Both the position numbers and the translations under genes were made by a program. Below the pieces are notes generated by a model. It had not been told where the DNA came from. It saw only the letters and a list, made by a program, of their open reading frames with translations, and did no database searches. Positions 17,044 to 25,615 of a stretch of DNA of 64,000 bases are shown here, in pieces; the stretch's first letter is position 1; each line of letters opens with the position of its first letter. This DNA is from an uncultured Lachnospiraceae bacterium (GTDB taxonomy: Bacteria > Bacillota > Clostridia > Lachnospirales > Lachnospiraceae). Location: assembly GCA_947384285.1 (NCBI GenBank), contig CANDGI010000002.1, positions 100,401 through 164,400 on the forward strand. Direction: 5' to 3'.

Positions 17044-17704
17044 CTTCTGCACTCCTTTCAAAATATGCCGCCACCTCCGGCAAAGTATCAAAAATCTCTG
17101 TCACTCCGGCTTTTCTCATCTCGTCAAAATCTGTCTCAAACCCATAAGAAACGCCGATACAGTCAATCCCCGCCTCCCTGGCGCCTCTGGCGTCATACCG
17201 GCTGTCGCCGATTAATACGACTTCCTTTTTATCTGAAATGCCAAGGCGTTTCAATGCATCCTTTAGCACTTCTATTTTCGTCCCGATATTCTCCTTTAAC
17301 CTGGCTCCGCAAATCACGTCAAAATACTGGGCAATGCCAAGACGCTCCAAAATCCGGCAGCATGGCACTTCCTCTTTGGAAGATGCCACACTAATCTGAT
17401 AGCCTTTTTCTTTCAGGCTCTTTAACGCCTCTTCCACCCCTGGAAATAACTCACACTCAAAAAGCCCGATGGTTTCATAGCGTTCCCGGAAAATTAAATC
17501 TGCTTTTTTCGCTTCCTCCTCCGAAAGCCCATACTCCCTTTGAAAAGATTCCTCCAGCAGCGGGCCGATAAAGCGGCGGACCTGCGCCCGGTCCGGCTCT
17601 GGTATCCCATATTTCTCGGAAGCATACTGAAGGCTTTTGGCAACGCCTTCTTCTGTATTGACCAGAGTTCCGTCCAAATCAAATAAAATTGTCGTCTTTT
17701 TCAT
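17033..17704 (-). CDS. HAD-family phosphatase (phosphoglycolate phosphatase-like)
   Basis: 223 aa. HAD motif I is FDLDGTLV with catalytic Asp, motif II is ISVASSKEE, and motif IV is GDSRYDARGAREAG. A helical cap between residues 15 and 85 places it near the Gph/PpaX subfamily, but the substrate cannot be read from sequence. The start follows AAGGAGG closely (4 bp). The downstream overlap with ddh suggests co-translation without proving a shared pathway. Confidence 0.85.
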   Translation of the reverse strand: MKKTTILFDLDGTLVNTEEGVAKSLQYASEKYGIPEPDRAQVRRFIGPLLEESFQREYGLSEEEAKKADLIFRERYETIGLFECELFPGVEEALKSLKEKGYQISVASSKEEVPCCRILERLGIAQYFDVICGARLKENIGTKIEVLKDALKRLGISDKKEVVLIGDSRYDARGAREAGIDCIGVSYGFETDFDEMRKAGVTEIFDTLPEVAAYFERSAEDEH

Positions 17705-17765
17705 AAGGCCTCCTTCTCTCGTTCCTGCAGGCTCCTGCAGCTGCCATAGCTGACATAAATTGCCG

Positions 17766-19271
17766 TCATTGCAAACGTTCCAGCAGTTTTCTGCGCTTTT
17801 CATCAAAAAGCAGCTCCTGATTATATTGATAATACCGCTCACAGCCGCAGTCCTGCAAAAATTTTACACTGTAGTAATTGGAATTCAATTCCGTGATAAA
17901 CATAACCATTTCCTGGCTGGCGCCAAAGGCTCCTTCCAAAAAATCGAAGGCATATTCCAGGGTCTGGGACGCCTGTTCCTCCTGCTTTTCAAATGCACTG
18001 TTTTCCTGATCGAACAGCTCTTTGACGCGCAAGAAAGCTTGTTCTTTCTCCGCCAGCATCTCCAGCTTCAATATCTGCTGAAAGCTTTCCATGGCATCCA
18101 GCAGCCTATGATGCTGCTTCTCATCCTCCCTGGTTAAAAGTTCTGCTTTTTTCTTGTTTGTATAGTCTATATTTAATTTTTTGCAGACATTTTGGAATAA
18201 CTCATATCCGTTTAGGTTTTCGGAGGGCGCCTCTGTCCGCTCCTTGAATTCCATCAGGCGGGACTGCAGCATCTCCATATATGCTTCCCCTTCCACCGCC
18301 TTTTTCAATTCCTCGTTGACCTTGGAAAGAATCAAGCCAAGCACGCTGAGACGCTCGTCAAAGGAGGCATGGGCAACCTTTTTTAAAAGAATTTCATCCA
18401 AATGCCCCTGAAAAATCTCCTCCAGCTGATAATCGGCCTGATACTTTTCATACAGCTCCAGGTAATTGGCAAAATCTTTGGCAATTTTCGGAAACTGGAT
18501 GTACTGGGACACTACCTCGCGGTCAATGGTTTTCCCAAGCTTCTCATAAACCTGGATAAAATCTGACAAATCCTCCCATCCACGGGGCGTGGCAAAGTTC
18601 CTTCCGTCCACGGTAGTCTCCATCTGATAAAAATTCTGCTTTTTTGTATTCAGATAGGAAATCACCGCCCCGTGAAGCCCTTGCTGGTAGGCATACTCCT
18701 TCCACACGCCGAACTCTGCCTCCACCTGGATTTTTTTCACCCGGTCCATGGTTACCACGTCAAATTCCCGTACTGATTTGTTATATTCCGGGGGATTTCC
18801 TGCGGCAATGATGACCCACCCTTCTGGAATTTTATGATTTCCAAAGGATTTGCATTGAAGAAACTGCAGCATGGCCGGCGCCAGGGTCTCCGATACACAA
18901 TTTATCTCGTCCAGAAAAAGGATTCCCTCGCGAAGCCCAGTCTGCTCCATTTTTTCATAGATAGAAGCCACAATCTCACTCATGGTATATTCTGTCACCG
19001 CATATTCCCGCCCGCCGTACTGCTTTTTGGAAATAAAGGGCAGCCCAATGGCACTCTGCCTGGTATGGTGGGTGATGGTGTAGGCCACCAGCCCAATGCC
19101 GCATTCCCTGGAAATCTGCTCCATAATCTGGGTTTTCCCAACGCCCGGCGGCCCTAAGAGAAGCACCGGGCGCTGGCGGATTACGGGAATCTCATAGGCT
19201 CCGTAAGCATCCTTTGCCAGATAAGCCGCAATGGTATCTTTGATTTCTTCCTTCGTTCGTTTAATATTCAT
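17766..19271 (-). CDS. MoxR-type AAA+ ATPase
   Basis: 501 aa. An N-terminal AAA+ module (AAA_5/MoxR type) has Walker A GPPGVGKT, Walker B ILFLDEIN and a sensor region AAGNPPEYNKSVREFD. About 230 mostly helical residues follow with no known domain. MoxR ATPases act with VWA-domain partners as chaperone-like assembly or metal-insertion machines, and the VWA partner gene ends 11 bp inside this start. Client unknown. Confidence 0.88.
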   Translation of the reverse strand: MNIKRTKEEIKDTIAAYLAKDAYGAYEIPVIRQRPVLLLGPPGVGKTQIMEQISRECGIGLVAYTITHHTRQSAIGLPFISKKQYGGREYAVTEYTMSEIVASIYEKMEQTGLREGILFLDEINCVSETLAPAMLQFLQCKSFGNHKIPEGWVIIAAGNPPEYNKSVREFDVVTMDRVKKIQVEAEFGVWKEYAYQQGLHGAVISYLNTKKQNFYQMETTVDGRNFATPRGWEDLSDFIQVYEKLGKTIDREVVSQYIQFPKIAKDFANYLELYEKYQADYQLEEIFQGHLDEILLKKVAHASFDERLSVLGLILSKVNEELKKAVEGEAYMEMLQSRLMEFKERTEAPSENLNGYELFQNVCKKLNIDYTNKKKAELLTREDEKQHHRLLDAMESFQQILKLEMLAEKEQAFLRVKELFDQENSAFEKQEEQASQTLEYAFDFLEGAFGASQEMVMFITELNSNYYSVKFLQDCGCERYYQYNQELLFDEKRRKLLERLQ

Positions 19272-20571
19272 GATTCAACTCCTCTTCCCCCAAAATCAGT
19301 TTGATTGCCCAGGGAGGTACATCCACATCCTGGTAATCCTCCCGGAAAAATACAAACGCCGTGTCATATACCGGTTTTTTCAAAGGATAGATGCCATACC
19401 CGTCTGTAAAATAAATCAATCCCCGGAGTTTTTGGAATCTTTTTTTCTCCAGGAGTGCATCTACATAGGCAAAAGCCGGACGGAAATCCGTACCGCCCAT
19501 GCCTTGCACCTGAAAATGCTCCATATATTCTGCCAGCTGCTTTTGGCTTTCGATTACCACATCAGACTGCACCCGTTCATCACATTGGACGATATGGATG
19601 CAGAACCTGCGGTAAAAGGATTCCGACTGGCTTAAAATGCTGTAGGTTTCCTCCAAAAATTTCTGTACCAGCGCTGTCTTACAGGACATGGACGTATCAA
19701 TCACAATCACAAAATCTTCAATTTTCTGCACCTCACGGGTTTCCTGATGCTCAATCAAGGGCATATTTCCATATAATTCCATCCCGTAATTGTAAAAAAT
19801 ATAGTCAAAGCTATCCAAATCCACCTGCATTTCTTCCTTCAGCACACAGAATTTTTTCAGGAAATCCCGGTAGTCGTACCGCTCTCGGTTTTCCACCCGA
19901 AGCTGCTCTTGCAGCCCCTTGGAGCCCTCTGCTGCCTCCTTGGAAAAGGTTTCAAGCTCCGTCTCCATTTTATCCCGGATATCCTGCCACCGGTTCTGCT
20001 GCTCTATGGGGGGCTTTGGCCCAGAATGCTCCTTCTGCCAAAGCTCATGGCTGTCTACCGTGAATTCCTGTACCAGCCTGGCTGTCACACGGATATCCGG
20101 TTCTGCCTTTTTCAGCAGGTGGTATACCCCCTCCCCATGAATCACCGGAATTTTTTTCAAAAGCCCCTCGTACACCGCCCTGCGGTAAGGCTTGGGCGGA
20201 TTGCGCAGGCACCGAAGGGGCAGCCCGTCCAAAATATATTCCACCGCAATGTCACAGGCCAGGTTCCAGTAAAGCAGCTCCTCTTCCTCCCTCCTTTGAA
20301 ACACATGGTGAAAGAGACAGTGGAGGATACTGTGAAGGTAACAGCGGTTTACCGGCACCGTCCCTGCTTTATACTGGCCAATGAGAAATTCCGGGTTGTA
20401 GCGGAATACCAAACCGTCTGTGGCAGCCGTCCCCAAGGACATGGAAGGCTCCGGCCGCAGGCCGTGAAGAGCCACATCCAGAAAACGCAGGTTTAAGTAC
20501 AGCTGGTTTCTGCAGTCCACCAGAATTTCATTACAGATATCCACTTTCTCCAACAAAGCATCTTCAAACAT
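19261..20571 (-). CDS. VWA-like domain protein with putative metallopeptidase N-domain (DUF2201-like)
   Basis: 436 aa. The N-terminal part carries LHSILHCLFHH, the zinc-binding-like motif of the DUF2201 metallopeptidase-like domain. The C-terminal part is a von Willebrand A-like domain with a MIDAS-type DTSMS (FVIVIDTSMSC) and GMGGTDFRPAFAY. The ATG at 20571 is preferred to a GTG one codon earlier because of spacing from AGAGG, which lies just after the stop of the previous gene. With the MoxR ATPase it forms a typical two-part system; function is unknown. Confidence 0.82.
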   Translation of the reverse strand: MFEDALLEKVDICNEILVDCRNQLYLNLRFLDVALHGLRPEPSMSLGTAATDGLVFRYNPEFLIGQYKAGTVPVNRCYLHSILHCLFHHVFQRREEEELLYWNLACDIAVEYILDGLPLRCLRNPPKPYRRAVYEGLLKKIPVIHGEGVYHLLKKAEPDIRVTARLVQEFTVDSHELWQKEHSGPKPPIEQQNRWQDIRDKMETELETFSKEAAEGSKGLQEQLRVENRERYDYRDFLKKFCVLKEEMQVDLDSFDYIFYNYGMELYGNMPLIEHQETREVQKIEDFVIVIDTSMSCKTALVQKFLEETYSILSQSESFYRRFCIHIVQCDERVQSDVVIESQKQLAEYMEHFQVQGMGGTDFRPAFAYVDALLEKKRFQKLRGLIYFTDGYGIYPLKKPVYDTAFVFFREDYQDVDVPPWAIKLILGEEELNHEY

Positions 20572-20581
20572 CACATACCTC

Positions 20582-21511
20582 TTACAGCGTAAATTTCTTT
20601 CGTTTCCCCGGAAATCTTCGGTGCAGAATGTCCATAAGGCCGCTTAATTCCCGGGCATCCTTCCTGGCATTTGCCGCCTGCAGCAGCATCTCCACTTCTT
20701 CCCTTGTCTCTGCAAATGACTCCGCCATCCATCTTAGCTCTTTCGTTTTTTCCTGTTCCAAAAAATATTCCGCCGCTTCCACCCAATGATGGCCAAGCCA
20801 CAGCCCATATTGCTCCTTTGCAGAATCTTCCAATTTAAAAGGATGCATAAGCCTTGCAGCTGTCATCTCAATAATGCTTGTTAAGTCTATATTATATTTT
20901 CCAGTTTCAAATAATTTATCATACTCAGAAAAAACAATTCTGGTATCCTGGAAGGTATTCCGGTATTGTATCCCCATCCCATGGGTCTGTGTATTTATAA
21001 TCCTTGCCGGGGTATTTTCTACCGCCTCCTCAAAAAATTCGGGATATACCAGGCGGCATTCCAGCACTCCTTCTCGATAGCAATCCACTGCCACAGATTG
21101 CTTCAAATCCTGCAGGATTTCCCTAAGACAGGATTTCCCTTCCTTTTGATGCAGCAAAAGATGGGTTAAATTCTCGCAGCCAATAAAGCCTCCGGCTCCC
21201 ATAAAAGCAATATTACTGTAAAAAGACAGCTTCCGAAACCTGGTACAATTGTAAAAAACGTACCTTCCTAGCCGCCGTAAGGTCTCCGGGAGGGATAATT
21301 CCTCCAATGCCAGACCGCAGACGCAAGGCAGACCGCTGGCATGTTCTGCTTCTTCCTCTGCCTCTTTGGCAAAGGCATAGGCCGACAGCTCCGTCACTGG
21401 CAGGCCATCCAGCTCACTCGGCACCTCAACCTTGCTGCTGACGCCATAACAACGGAGAATACGGATGCCATCTTCTGTCTTCTCATAGGCAAAACTTTGC
21501 TCTTCCATCAT
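20582..21511 (-). CDS. BspA-type leucine-rich-repeat protein of the MoxR/VWA locus
   Basis: 309 aa, no signal peptide. Residues ~10-130 contain LRR_5 units (EVPSELDGLPVTELSAYAF, LEELSLPETLRRLGRYVFY, LSFYSNIAFMGAGGFIGC). The rest is helical, with ankyrin-like wording near the end (LWLGHHWVEAAEYFLEQEK). BspA repeats are usually surface proteins, but this one appears cytosolic and heads the LRR-VWA-MoxR operon, so it may supply target recognition. Confidence 0.75.
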   Translation of the reverse strand: MMEEQSFAYEKTEDGIRILRCYGVSSKVEVPSELDGLPVTELSAYAFAKEAEEEAEHASGLPCVCGLALEELSLPETLRRLGRYVFYNCTRFRKLSFYSNIAFMGAGGFIGCENLTHLLLHQKEGKSCLREILQDLKQSVAVDCYREGVLECRLVYPEFFEEAVENTPARIINTQTHGMGIQYRNTFQDTRIVFSEYDKLFETGKYNIDLTSIIEMTAARLMHPFKLEDSAKEQYGLWLGHHWVEAAEYFLEQEKTKELRWMAESFAETREEVEMLLQAANARKDARELSGLMDILHRRFPGKRKKFTL

Positions 21512-21627
21512 TTCCGTAACCTTTCTATTTTCTGATTACACAGCGCGCTTCCATCACGCGGAGCCTGCCTGGGGCAAGCCCCATGTCCATCCCTGTTATG
21601 GAAGCCGAAAACTTTCATAATTATAAA

Positions 21628-22452
21628 TTATAATTCTTCCAGCATCTGCCCCACGGTCTTATTTCTCAGAGGATGCCGCAGAAAAGGTGCAAGCTCTGCC
21701 AGTGGTTTCAATACAAATTCCCTGTTTTGCATGTCCGGGTGGGGAATCTGAAGCTCCTCTGAGTCAACCACCCAATCGTCATAGAAAATAATATCCAAAT
21801 CCAGCGTTCTCGGCCCCCAGTGCACCAGCCGCTCCCGGCCGGCCCGCTGCTCAATCTGATGCAGCAGCTCCAACAGCTCCCAGGGGGTCAGCAGGGTTTT
21901 TAATTGTATCATTCCATTCAAAAAATCCGGCTGGCCTGTCATGCCATAAGGCTTGGTTGCAATGATTTCGGACACCTTTTCTACCTGGCAGTCCTCACAT
22001 TTCCTCAATCCTTCCAGCCCCATTTTAATGTAATCTTCCCGTTCTCCCAGATTGGAGCCTATGGCAACAAACGCCTGATGCCATCCTCGTTCAATCTCCA
22101 CGGATACAGATTCCAATGGAAGCCCTATGGGAGCCCAGGGCTTTAAAACCTCCAATTTGATTTTCTCCATAGCAGGAAACTGGAGCAAGACAGCCCGGGC
22201 CATCTGCTCCGCCGCTGTCTCTATCAGCTGAAAGGTATGCTCCATCATAAATGAACTCATAAAATGGGAAACCTGTCCATAATGGATGGTTTTTATTAAA
22301 TCATCCTTTAATCCGGCTTCCCTGGTATGGGTGTAGAGAACCGCATTGATTTGGAACTTCTGTCCCAGCCTGTTTTCCTCTGGCAGAACGCCGTGTTTCC
22401 CAAACACTTCCAGATTTTTAATGTAAATTTTATCCCACGTCTCTTTGTGCAT
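21628..22452 (-). CDS. folBK: Bifunctional dihydroneopterin aldolase / HPPK
   Basis: 274 aa. Residues 1-~118 are FolB (DKIYIKNLEVFGKHGVLPEE), which makes 6-hydroxymethyl-dihydropterin. Residues ~125-274 are FolK (AFVAIGSNLGEREDYI, RPRTLDLDI-type motif as GPRTLDLDIIFYDD), which pyrophosphorylates it for FolP. Fusion of the two is common in clostridia. GGAGGGATG precedes the start. It is the last gene of the folate operon. Downstream, 21541-21610 holds a small hairpin (TGGGGCAAGCCCCA) without a clear T-tract. Confidence 0.93.
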   Translation of the reverse strand: MHKETWDKIYIKNLEVFGKHGVLPEENRLGQKFQINAVLYTHTREAGLKDDLIKTIHYGQVSHFMSSFMMEHTFQLIETAAEQMARAVLLQFPAMEKIKLEVLKPWAPIGLPLESVSVEIERGWHQAFVAIGSNLGEREDYIKMGLEGLRKCEDCQVEKVSEIIATKPYGMTGQPDFLNGMIQLKTLLTPWELLELLHQIEQRAGRERLVHWGPRTLDLDIIFYDDWVVDSEELQIPHPDMQNREFVLKPLAELAPFLRHPLRNKTVGQMLEEL

Positions 22453-22508
22453 TGCTGCATCCCTCCTGGATTGTCTCTTCTTTCCTCCCTGCGGATGTCG
22501 AGGTCACT

Positions 22509-23327
22509 TTATCCACGCTGCCATCCCTCCCGGATTGCTTCTGCCATCTGGATGGCGCGCTTATTCTCCTTGATATCATGCACCCGGACAAAAGCACAGT
22601 GATTCATAACCGCCCACGCAGTGATAGCCAGCGTCCCTTCCACCCGTTCTGTTACCGGCAGATCCAGCGCCAGGCCCACCACGGATTTCCTGGAAGCTCC
22701 AAGCAGCAAGGGATATCCCAGGCTGTGCAATTCCCCAATCTTGTAGATTGCCTCCAGGTTATTTTCATAAGTCTTTCCAAATCCAATGCCCGGATCTAAA
22801 ATAATCTTATCCTCCGAAATTCCTTCTTCTCTGGCAATTGATAACGTATCCGCCAAATCCGCCTTTATTTCCTTCATAAAATTATGATAATCAGCCTCTT
22901 TCCTGTTATGCATCAGGCAGCAGGCAGCGCCAGATTCCCGGATCAATCCAGCCAGCGCCCTGTCATATTTCAAGCCCCAGATATCATTGACCAGATCCGC
23001 CCCTGCTTTCAGGCAAGCCCTGGCAACCCCAGCCTTATAGGTGTCAATGGAGACCGGAATATTAAATTCTTTTTTAATATCTTCAATGATTTCCGCTGTC
23101 CGCTGTATCTCCTGGGCTTCGCCAACCATCTGATAGCCTGGCCTTGTGGATTCACCGCCAACATCAATGATGTCCGCTCCTTCCTCTATCATCTGCTGTA
23201 CACGGGCAAGGGCAAGATCCTTCCGGTTAAACCTTCCTCCATCCGAGAAGGAATCCGGCGTCACATTCAAAATTCCCATGATATAGGTGTGCTTTCCTGT
23301 CTCAAACATCCTGTTTCCTATTTTCAT
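22509..23327 (-). CDS. folP: Dihydropteroate synthase
   Basis: 272 aa, normal length. It joins the FolK product to p-aminobenzoate and is the sulfonamide target. Signatures are GILNVTPDSFSDGGRF, DIIDVGGESTRPG and DPGIGFGKTYENN. Start site GGAGGAGAAC-ATG. Third gene of folC-folE-folP-folBK. Confidence 0.96.
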   Translation of the reverse strand: MKIGNRMFETGKHTYIMGILNVTPDSFSDGGRFNRKDLALARVQQMIEEGADIIDVGGESTRPGYQMVGEAQEIQRTAEIIEDIKKEFNIPVSIDTYKAGVARACLKAGADLVNDIWGLKYDRALAGLIRESGAACCLMHNRKEADYHNFMKEIKADLADTLSIAREEGISEDKIILDPGIGFGKTYENNLEAIYKIGELHSLGYPLLLGASRKSVVGLALDLPVTERVEGTLAITAWAVMNHCAFVRVHDIKENKRAIQMAEAIREGWQRG

Positions 23328-23427
23328 GTTCTCCTCCGTCTGCTCTTATTAAACTTCCATTCCATTTTTATAAAATCAGTAAAAATTCCCCACCGCTCTA
23401 GCATGTGTTTGAACGGGGGGATGTTTT

Positions 23428-23988
23428 TTAAACACGCTCCAGCATATGCCAGAATTCCTCCTGCAAATCCTTGTCCTTCTCAAAGGTTCCCCTGGCAGCC
23501 ACGGTCACCGTCCGGGCACCTGGCTTCTTGACGCCGCGCATGGTCATGCACATATGCTCTGCCTCCACCACGACCATGGCACCCTGGGGCTTCAAATACT
23601 CCATCAATGCATCTGCAACCTGCACCGTAAGGCGTTCCTGGAGCTGGGGGCGTTTTGCATAGATCTCTACGGTTCTTGCCAATTTGCTCAATCCCACCAC
23701 TTTTCCATCTGGAATATAGGCAATATGAACCTTTCCATAAAAAGGCAGGAGATGATGCTCACAGGTGGAATAAAATACAATGTCTTTCTCCAAAACCATG
23801 CCGCCCTCCTCCACCGAAAAGGTTTTCCCCAAATGCTCCTTTGGCGTCTGTCCGATTCCTGCAAAAATCTCCTCATACATTCTGGCAATCCGCCTGGGCG
23901 TCTCCTTGAGCCCTTCCCGGCTGGCATCCTCTCCCATCCCTTCCAGCAAAAGGGTGACTGCCTGTTCTATTTTCTCTTTATCTATCAT
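23428..23988 (-). CDS. folE: GTP cyclohydrolase I
   Basis: 186 aa. It converts GTP to dihydroneopterin triphosphate, the first folate step. The zinc and active-site residues are visible in [20 protein letters not shown] and later in [21 protein letters not shown] precedes the start. It lies between folC and folP. Confidence 0.96.
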   Translation of the reverse strand: MIDKEKIEQAVTLLLEGMGEDASREGLKETPRRIARMYEEIFAGIGQTPKEHLGKTFSVEEGGMVLEKDIVFYSTCEHHLLPFYGKVHIAYIPDGKVVGLSKLARTVEIYAKRPQLQERLTVQVADALMEYLKPQGAMVVVEAEHMCMTMRGVKKPGARTVTVAARGTFEKDKDLQEEFWHMLERV

Positions 23989-24057
23989 ATCATCTCTCCT
24001 AAGTCCCTTATCTGCCTTGCCACAAAGCGGGGCAGGCTCATTGAAAGCCTCTGCCTC

Positions 24058-25383
24058 TCAATCCGAAAGGGAATGCCGCAGAAACTCCCTTCCAGCCAGG
24101 CTGGCCACGGCCTTTTTCAGCTCTCCCAGATAAGAAAGGGAGCCAAAGGCCAGCACTGACGCCCCTTCCCTGGCCGCACAGGCTGCTGCTTCCTTGGCCG
24201 CCGCAGAAACCGTCTCGCAGCAGGTAACATTTCCATGATACTGTCTGGCTTTTTTAGCCAGCTCCCTTCCATCTAAGGCTCTTGGATGATTGGGTGTAAC
24301 CACAAAAACCTTCCATGCCAATGGCAGCATCTCTTTTAACATCTTTTCATATTCTTTGTCTGCAAGTACTCCTATTATATAGATAATTTTGCCATTTGTA
24401 AAACCCATTTTCAAAGTTTCCCGTAATTTTTTTGCCGCATCCTCATTGTGCGCCCCGTCCATAATAAACAAAGGGTCTTTGGACAAGATGGAAAAACGCC
24501 CTTCCCAGCTTGCTTTTTTCAAGCCCTGCTTGATCTGGGAAAGAGAAATGCTCCAGCCCGATTCTCTCAATGCTTCGATGGCCTCAATGGCGCAGATGCT
24601 GTTTTCCACCTGATATGCTCCTGCCATAGAAAGCTGTATCTCCCCATAGGAGCCATAGGAGAAGCACAAAAGCCCCTGCTCCCGGCGTATCCCCTCTGCA
24701 TCTTCCTTTTCGGCATAGGTAAGGGAAGCGTGCTTTTCCCTGCACATCTTTTCAATAACCTGCCGCACCTCTTTCTGTTTCGGCCTTACCGCCACCACCC
24801 TGCCCCCTTCCTTGATAATCCCGGCCTTCACCTGGGCAATCTCCTCCAAAGCATTCCCCAAAAATTTCATATGATCCATGCTGATGGAGGTAAGGACGCT
24901 TACCAAAGGTTTCCTTATTATATTGGTAGCATCTGTATCTCCTCCCATTCCTGTCTCCAGCAGGACAATCTCACAATTTTTCCGGTAAAAATACAAAAAA
25001 GCTGCCGCCGTTTCCACCTCGTACAAGGTAGGAACAGCCTTGCCCTTTTCCTTTATTCTGTCCCAGGCCTCCTTGACAGCGGTAAATATCTCTGCAAAAT
25101 CCTCCTTAGAGATGGCCCCCTGGTTCATCTGGTACTGCTCCCTCCTGCCAAAGACAGCCGGTGAGGTGTAGATGCCTACCTTGTATCCCGCCTCCTTCAG
25201 AACAGAGGATGCCATGGCGCACACAGAACCCTTCCCGTTGGTTCCAGCCACATGGACGATATTAAGCTTATCCTGCACATTTCCAAGCTCCTCCATCAAT
25301 TCCCGGATACTGTCAAGCCCCAGCACGCTGCCTGATTTTCCTGCCTCCTCTAAAAATTCCTGTATCTTTCTTTCTTTTAACAT
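24058..25383 (-). CDS. folC: Folylpolyglutamate synthase / dihydrofolate synthase
   Basis: 441 aa Mur-ligase-type enzyme that adds glutamate to dihydropteroate and folates. The ATP site is VAGTNGKGSVCAM, with later LLETGMGGDTDATN and MDGAHNEDA motifs. I chose the ATG at 25383 (AGAGG upstream) over an in-frame ATG nine codons earlier. It is the first gene of the folate operon, divergent from the LTA-synthase-like gene. Confidence 0.93.
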   Translation of the reverse strand: MLKERKIQEFLEEAGKSGSVLGLDSIRELMEELGNVQDKLNIVHVAGTNGKGSVCAMASSVLKEAGYKVGIYTSPAVFGRREQYQMNQGAISKEDFAEIFTAVKEAWDRIKEKGKAVPTLYEVETAAAFLYFYRKNCEIVLLETGMGGDTDATNIIRKPLVSVLTSISMDHMKFLGNALEEIAQVKAGIIKEGGRVVAVRPKQKEVRQVIEKMCREKHASLTYAEKEDAEGIRREQGLLCFSYGSYGEIQLSMAGAYQVENSICAIEAIEALRESGWSISLSQIKQGLKKASWEGRFSILSKDPLFIMDGAHNEDAAKKLRETLKMGFTNGKIIYIIGVLADKEYEKMLKEMLPLAWKVFVVTPNHPRALDGRELAKKARQYHGNVTCCETVSAAAKEAAACAAREGASVLAFGSLSYLGELKKAVASLAGREFLRHSLSD

Positions 25384-25615
25384 ATTTTTTTCCTCTCTGC
25401 TCGTATACATTAATGGTAGAAGTGTTCCAAAAAATTTTACCCAATTTTATAAAGAAATTCTTAATTTTTATTGTCCAATGTATAAAATTTTCATTTATCC
25501 GTTGACTTTTTCAAAAAAATAAGCTAATCTTTGCTATGGAAATTACACATTCATACTTTGTTCACAATTAGTTCACATATGGATTTTATAACATAAACTT
25601 AAGGATGGTGACAAC

